A DNA stretch of 64,000 nucleotides from Liopterus haemorrhoidalis (Eukaryota; Arthropoda; Insecta; Coleoptera; Dytiscidae), in assembly GCA_963971575.1 (NCBI GenBank), contig OZ020611.1:58499381-58563380 (forward strand). Reading direction: 5' to 3'. This document shows positions 59,356-64,000 of this stretch, piece after piece. Every line of letters begins with the position of its first letter. Position 1 is the stretch's first letter. Position numbers and translations under genes: made by a program. The notes under the pieces are model-generated. The model made no database searches, was not told the origin of the DNA, and saw nothing but the letters and a program-made list of their open reading frames with translations.

Positions 59356-59702
59356 ATTTAAAAAAATTGTATTATTCTTTGTTGTAATTATTTCATAAAT
59401 ATCATTCTAATTAATTAAAATTATAAATGTATATCATATTTTCGGAAGAGAAAAATATCAAAATGTATACCATATTTTCGGATGGAGGGAGTATTACTTT
59501 TTGGTAAATATTTCGTGAAAGGTGTGCATAGAGAAAGCACTATGATAAACAATGACAGACACAGAGAACATTCTAATAATCAAATATCAATACACATTCT
59601 AACACTTATTACACTACACTACTTTATATTTATTAGTTAGGTCCACACAGTTAAATACCACCCATCACAATATCGTAACTTTATTTCTATTCTTTCTTGT
59701 AG

Positions 59703-59936
59703 AAGAAAAAAGAGGCAGAAAAGCAGATAGACATCGAAGAAGAATTGCAGAAAAACAAGATACTGAAAGGAGTCGATACTCAGAAAAAACACCAGCATGA
59801 TAAACTTATGGATGAATTCAGAAAAGCACATAGAAAAATGTTTAATTCGTCAAATACCGATTCTTCCAAAGATGCCAATAGTTCAACAACAGATGATAAG
59901 AATAATGAAAAGTCAAACGAAAAGGAGTCTCTTGCT
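59703..59936 (+). CDS. USH1C: Harmonin-like gene, coiled-coil exon
   Basis: It reads KKKEAEKQIDIEEELQKNKI, then LKGVDTQKKHQHDKLMDEFR and KAHRKMFNSSNTDSSKDANS, ending NEKSNEKESLA. The first 50 residues are charged and heptad-like, matching the coiled-coil region after PDZ2 in harmonin. The remainder is a Ser/Asn/Lys-rich linker. The acceptor is TTTCTTGTAG; the donor is GCT|GTAAGT. A second GTAA begins four bases later at 59941. Reading through the donor meets a stop after VSNFK. Confidence 0.87.
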
Positions 59937-59995
59937 GTAAGTAATTTTAAATAATGTTCTTTAATTAATCCTTCGCGGTCGAAAACTGTGTTCAG

Positions 59996-60143
59996 GACAG
60001 CAGTCTTGAAAAAAAAAAACAGTCTCAAAGAGAACGAGAAGAGAGCCAAGTATCTGGACCTCTTGTCTGAACTAAGAAAAATGTACCCGGGTTATTCTGT
60101 GTATTCTAAGAAATCAAGTTCGAAAACAGAAGTTTTACAGTAG
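59996..60143 (+). CDS. USH1C: Harmonin-like gene, probable C-terminal exon (frame unsettled)
   Basis: A coding-looking frame reads SLKENEKRAKYLDLLSELRK, then MYPGYSVYSKKSSSKTEVLQ and TAG at 60141-60143. It follows a 59-base intron if the strongest sites (GTAAGT at 59937, TTCAG at 59994-59995) are used. That junction then enters another frame, which stops at about 60060. One A fewer in the A11 run at 60009-60019 restores the coding-looking frame. So does the donor at 59941 with the AG at 60000 or 60003. The last residues do not form a clear PDZ-binding tail, and no third PDZ domain is seen before the window ends. Confidence 0.62.
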
Positions 60144-60436
60144 TGTGTATAAGTATGACAAATATAACTACAGTTCAGATTGTACAAACTGAAATTCAGG
60201 TACAAGACTTGTTCGGAAGTACAAGAGGAAGAGCAGGCGCTAGCTCTTTTGGCACCCGTGGCAAACCCTCCAATTTGCGCCCTTTTTTAGAATATGCACT
60301 GGCGTACCGAAGATGGGAGTTTAAGTTCTCGCAAACTTATTTTAAACATATTCTTTTGATTTAGATTGTTGCAATTTAAATATTTGAACAGTTTAACTGA
60401 ATACTAGTTTTGGCTAATTAAATTTGCTAATACATG
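60144..60436 (+). other. Downstream flank or 3' UTR of the harmonin-like gene
   Basis: The frame 60143-60364 (QIVQTEIQVQDLFGSTRGRA) has no known domain. 'ggcgctagctcttttggcac' followed by 'cactggcgtacc' looks like hAT-derived sequence. No convincing polyadenylation signal directly follows the stop. Confidence 0.4.
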
Positions 60437-61026
60437 GTAGTGGTACATCGACTTACAAATCTCTGGATATACGAACTTTTCGAGATACAAACTATTTTTA
60501 TATTCTATTTTGATCTCTAGATACGAACCGTGATATTTTTCATTTCAAATGAATTAAAGCCTGTTTGCATTAGACTTTTATCCTTTTTTTAAACTGTTTT
60601 CCCTAGGACTAGAAACAGGCTACTAACAGGCTACTAACAGGCTACTACTACAGGCAATAAATCGAAAATTCCTTTCACAAAACCAGACACAAGAAAATTG
60701 ATCTTTTTTACAATTTACTGGAAGATGATTTTCATACTTATCATATAGAACAGAAAATTTTATAAATAATAATTAATATGTAATGGTACACAAAATGCAT
60801 ATTTATAGTAAAAAAATGTTCCTTCGCACTCATTGTCCATTTCTTTGCATTTTCTTCATGTAGTTGAGAATAGTTTTTTTTTTGATTTTCTTTACGGTTT
60901 TTTAATCCGGGAACGGATTAATTAATTTCCCATAAGATATAATGTAAAATTGGGTTTCTAGATACATACTTTTTAAGATACGAACCGCGGTCAGGAACAA
61001 ATTAAGTTTGAAAGTCATGGTGCCAT
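60437..61026. mobile_element. Tigger-like MITE
   Basis: The left end (GTGGTACATCGACTTACAAA, then 'gatatacgaact' and 'gagatacaaac') pairs loosely with the right end, read inverted as ATGGCACCATGACTTTCAAA followed by 'ccgcggttcgtatct'. Alternating 'atacgaac' blocks are typical of Tigger-type ends. A short 'aggctactaac' triplet repeat lies at 60617-60650. No transposase. Confidence 0.5.
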
Positions 61027-62034
61027 TGTATGTTTAAATGCGCAACCAAAATCTGTTATAAATGTTTTCAGATGTGTAAGAAAGTTAATAGAAGACTGAA
61101 TATTATTATATAATCAATAAATGTGTATATCTTTAAACTCAATTTTATATTTAATATGTACAAGATTGATATAGAAATGAAAACATGGTTATTACAAATG
61201 ATAAACAATAAGTACATAGGAAACAGAAGAAAATAATGTCAAAATATTAAAATACTTACTTTTACCACTAAAATTTCCTTAAACCTTAATCGGAAGCGAA
61301 CTGATAACAAAAAAAAAAAAAAAAACAACAGACTACTATCTATCAACATACATACACTACATATGTCACAGACGCCCCCAGATGATAAAGAAGGCCAAGA
61401 ACTCAAAAGCTGTTCCAAGATACATGATGATCAAACAACAACAGTCTCCCCTCAGGATTATTGCCAAAAACCCATTACCGCATCGTTAAGCTGCTTAACA
61501 AGACCATCCATTTCATTTTGGAAATACTATACTAGATTACTTTTTTGTGAATCTCTAAAACGTCTGTTTAATATCTCAGCAACCATATTTCAGGAGAAAT
61601 AATATACATTAGTCACAAGGGTACGTTAATCTTTAATTATGATTATCACTCGAAATGATTAATACCTCTGCTCTTAATTAGAGCAAGACCTCGTGCTTGT
61701 CAGTCCTCACATAAGATATTTGTGAGTTGTTTCAGACCGCTGTGGGTTCACAATATTGCCTATAGATCTTACAGCTTTGCTCTATTCTCTTGGGGTAGAT
61801 TCTTGTCCTCGTAAAACTCTTAATTCTCTACCTGTTTTCTCAACATTTATCCAGAAGGGTTTTACGACAGGAAATAGGACAGAAATTTGCCAGATTCGTA
61901 TTATTCTTGAGTGCTGTTACTCTTCTATTGTTGTTTTAATATTTGCTAAGTTACTTAGGATTGAAGTAAGGATAATAGAGAAATTTTTATGAGTCATTTC
62001 AAATATTAAATACATTAATGTGAAAAACAGTCAT
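61027..62034. other. 3' flank with unassigned frames
   Basis: The frames 61363-61602 and 61756-61992 show no domain I recognise. In another frame, 61369-61485 reads RRPQMIKKAKNSKAVPRYMM, a basic stretch of unknown origin. An A16 run lies near 61308. Confidence 0.4.
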
Positions 62035-62160
62035 CCTCGGTAGTGCAGAGGTAGCGACCATTATTCTCGAGCCAAAGGGTTTGAATCCAGTTAGAAGCAT
62101 TGATATTTGTGTTCGTCTTTATCACCTCTATCTCATTCCATTTAAAGAAAAATTATCTTA
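62035..62160 (+). mobile_element. tRNA-derived SINE, copy 4
   Basis: 'cctcggtagtgcagaggtag', 'cgagccaaagggtttgaatc' and 'gcattgatatttgtgttcgt' match the 44780 family with point differences. Confidence 0.75.
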
Positions 62161-62680
62161 CATAAAAATGAATATGAATATAAAATTAAATTCTTTAAAA
62201 TCTATTTAAATGGATAACTCTAAACCCAAATCATCATGAAAAAGATTTTATAAAGTGTGAATTTTCATATATTTCAGAGTTCTGTAGGTTTAAGTAACAG
62301 TTAACCAATTGTGGGTACTTATGAAAAATCGATAATTTCAGTGACTTTTGAAACAATAATCTTGCTTGCGTCAAGACCCAACTGTAGCTATACGGTTCAA
62401 TACTCTGTTCAACTACTACTATTTTAAGGGATACCTCAACTCACTCACTATTTTAAGGGACTTTTTTTTTGTAACTGAGTGGAAGCCCGCCGCAAGAAAA
62501 AATGATAGCTTTTCAGCTTCCCTAAGGAAAAATGTTGGCTTCTGTGTCCCAACACCGTCAAAAAAAAAAAAAAATCGGCATGTCCGCTACACAGTGATCT
62601 CACTTTTAAATAACCCAATGGTATTTAAAAACAATGCAGTTTGATAATTAAAATTTGATAATTACTTTATCATTATGGTC

Positions 62681-63672
62681 TATTTCAAAGTAGAAAAAAG
62701 TAGATAGCGCTGCGAACCGAGTACGATTTACACTGATCAAATACAGTATAGCGGGAAATTTAAAATAAGTTAGAACTAGGGCATGGGCTTAGCAACTGGG
62801 TTAGTAAGTGATTTTTTTTTATATAAAAAAGGTTAGTAAGATATTGAAATAAACAAGGTAGATAATACACTTACGTTATTTATACGACATAAATTTGTTA
62901 TTTAAATAATTATTGTAAATAAAAATTAAAAATATATGTATATATGAAGGTCTAAAAATTATATCAATAACTTCTTCTTTGGGCACTATCAGCTGGGCTG
63001 TCTTTTGGCCTCACATTAATCCTCTCTTTTGATCTGTTAATTGTCAAGTGTCAAAAAATATGTATATGTCAGATAACCTAAAACATATATAACTGCGTAA
63101 AAACAAATTACATGGAGAATTTTCTTCATAAAATCTACTCCAAGAATATAAATAAAAGTCTAAATATGTAAATAATAACAAAATATATGAAAAAAATTAA
63201 ATAACATAAATAATATTTTTTTATAAGCTGTTCACTTTTGCAAGAACACACTAGATTTGATTATTTTGGTTACTTTTATGGTGTGTTACTGACTTTAAAT
63301 GTCAATTAAAAATATTCCTTACGCTGTAAAACCGACTTTAGGTTGATAAGGTTATGATCATTATAATTAAGATATCATTTTTCATTATGACATCTGTCAA
63401 ATGGATCGACATTTTAAAAAAGTGACATTTTTTAATACCAACATGACATACAGCTTCAAAGGTGCAAACTATTGAAAACAAAATTCCCTCTTAGTTTGTT
63501 CTTACAAAAGTGAATCGCTTATAAATATATATTTCCAATGTACGACACTGAACATCTGTCAACTTGGATTAAAAACAATATTTTAACAGTGTAATAGGGA
63601 TGACGATCTAAACCAATCCGAAGCAAGGACAAAGATCTCCTATCTTCTTACACACATTTTTCTACTTTGAAA
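62681..63672 (+). repeat. Interspersed family R (copy C)
   Basis: The inverted ends TATTTCAAAGTAGAAAAA and TTTTTCTACTTTGAAATA border a non-coding element collinear with 36026-37575. It is split by the 63223-63526 MITE, and a second MITE copy abuts its right end. Confidence 0.75.
63223..63526. mobile_element. Short P-like MITE, copy 1
   Basis: The inverted ends TAAGCTGTTCACTTTTGCAA and TTACAAAAGTGAATCGCTTA are about 300 bases apart. It interrupts family R between 'aaataata' and 'tatatttcca'. It is nearly identical to 63674-63974. Confidence 0.82.
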
Positions 63673-63673
63673 T

Positions 63674-63974
63674 ATAAGCTGTTCACTTTTGTAAGAACAC
63701 ACTAGATCTGGTTATTTTGGTTACTTTTATGGTGTGTTACTGACTTTAAATGTCAATTACAAATATTCCTTACGCTGTAAAACCGACTTTAGGTTGATAA
63801 GGTTATGATCATTATAAATAAGATATCATTTTTCATTATGACATATGTCAAATGCATCGACATTTTAAAAAAGTGACATTTTTTAATACCAACACGACAT
63901 ACAGCTTCAAAGGTGCTAACTATTGAAAACAAAATTCCCTCTTAGTTTGTTCTTACAAAAGTGAACCGCTTATA
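63674..63974. mobile_element. Short P-like MITE, copy 2
   Basis: The same element again in the same orientation, about 94% identical by eye. 'cacactagatctggttattt' near its left end resembles 'cgaaactagatctggttact' near the left end of the THAP element at 29751, which suggests that element's relatives as the transposase source. Confidence 0.82.
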
Positions 63975-64000
63975 GACCATAATATTGAAGAAAAATTAAA

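Larger units (their letters stand above)
57846..59491 (+). mobile_element. Plant-type (DD39D-like) mariner with Stowaway-like ends
   Basis: The ends CTCCCTCCTTCCGAAAATAT and, inverted from 59491, CTCCCTCCATCCGAAAATAT are flanked by TA. CTCCCTCC ends with TA duplication are the signature of plant Stowaway/mariner elements. A C-terminal transposase frame lies at 59035-59355. The left two-thirds is non-coding and contains tandem repeats. Confidence 0.85.

Noticed and set aside
60143..60364. Continuation of the harmonin gene in the frame downstream of the stop
   Set aside because: No known domain, composition unlike the preceding exon, and the later part resembles hAT-derived sequence.

Overview
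The window looks like nuclear DNA from an insect with an AT-rich genome crowded with mobile elements. I infer a beetle-like or similar large insect genome from intron sizes and repeat content; the sequence does not fix the species. No RNA gene, CRISPR array or bacterial-type operon was recognised.

One cellular gene can be supported. It is a plus-strand homologue of harmonin (USH1C; CG5921 in Drosophila), a PDZ scaffold protein. Nine exons run from about 9.2 kb to 60.1 kb. In order they encode: the second half of PDZ1 (9207-9315); a 25-nt microexon (35310-35334); a linker leading into PDZ2 (43740-43877); the body and end of PDZ2 (46752-46896 and 47022-47236); a Ser-rich linker (53701-54082); a 32-codon exon duplicated from the end of the previous one (57727-57822); a Lys/Glu-rich coiled-coil exon (59703-59936); and a C-terminal exon (59996-60143). 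The junctions from PDZ1 to the coiled coil keep frame with GT/AG sites. The start of PDZ1 and everything before it must lie upstream of the window. The last junction has a frame problem.

Everything else is intron or 3' flank, mostly transposable-element relics. These include hAT-type elements with 8-bp target duplications, Tc1/mariner and pogo/Tigger relics, a plant-type (DD39D-like) mariner with Stowaway-like ends, THAP-domain (P-like) elements, TTAA-flanked elements, a large foldback structure with nested insertions at 41.0-43.5 kb, many 3' fragments of non-LTR retrotransposons, a tRNA-derived SINE family, and a repeat family carrying long (TCTG)n arrays and tRNA-like modules. Several nests can be ordered in time because younger insertions split older ones precisely. 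No intact transposase or reverse transcriptase is present.
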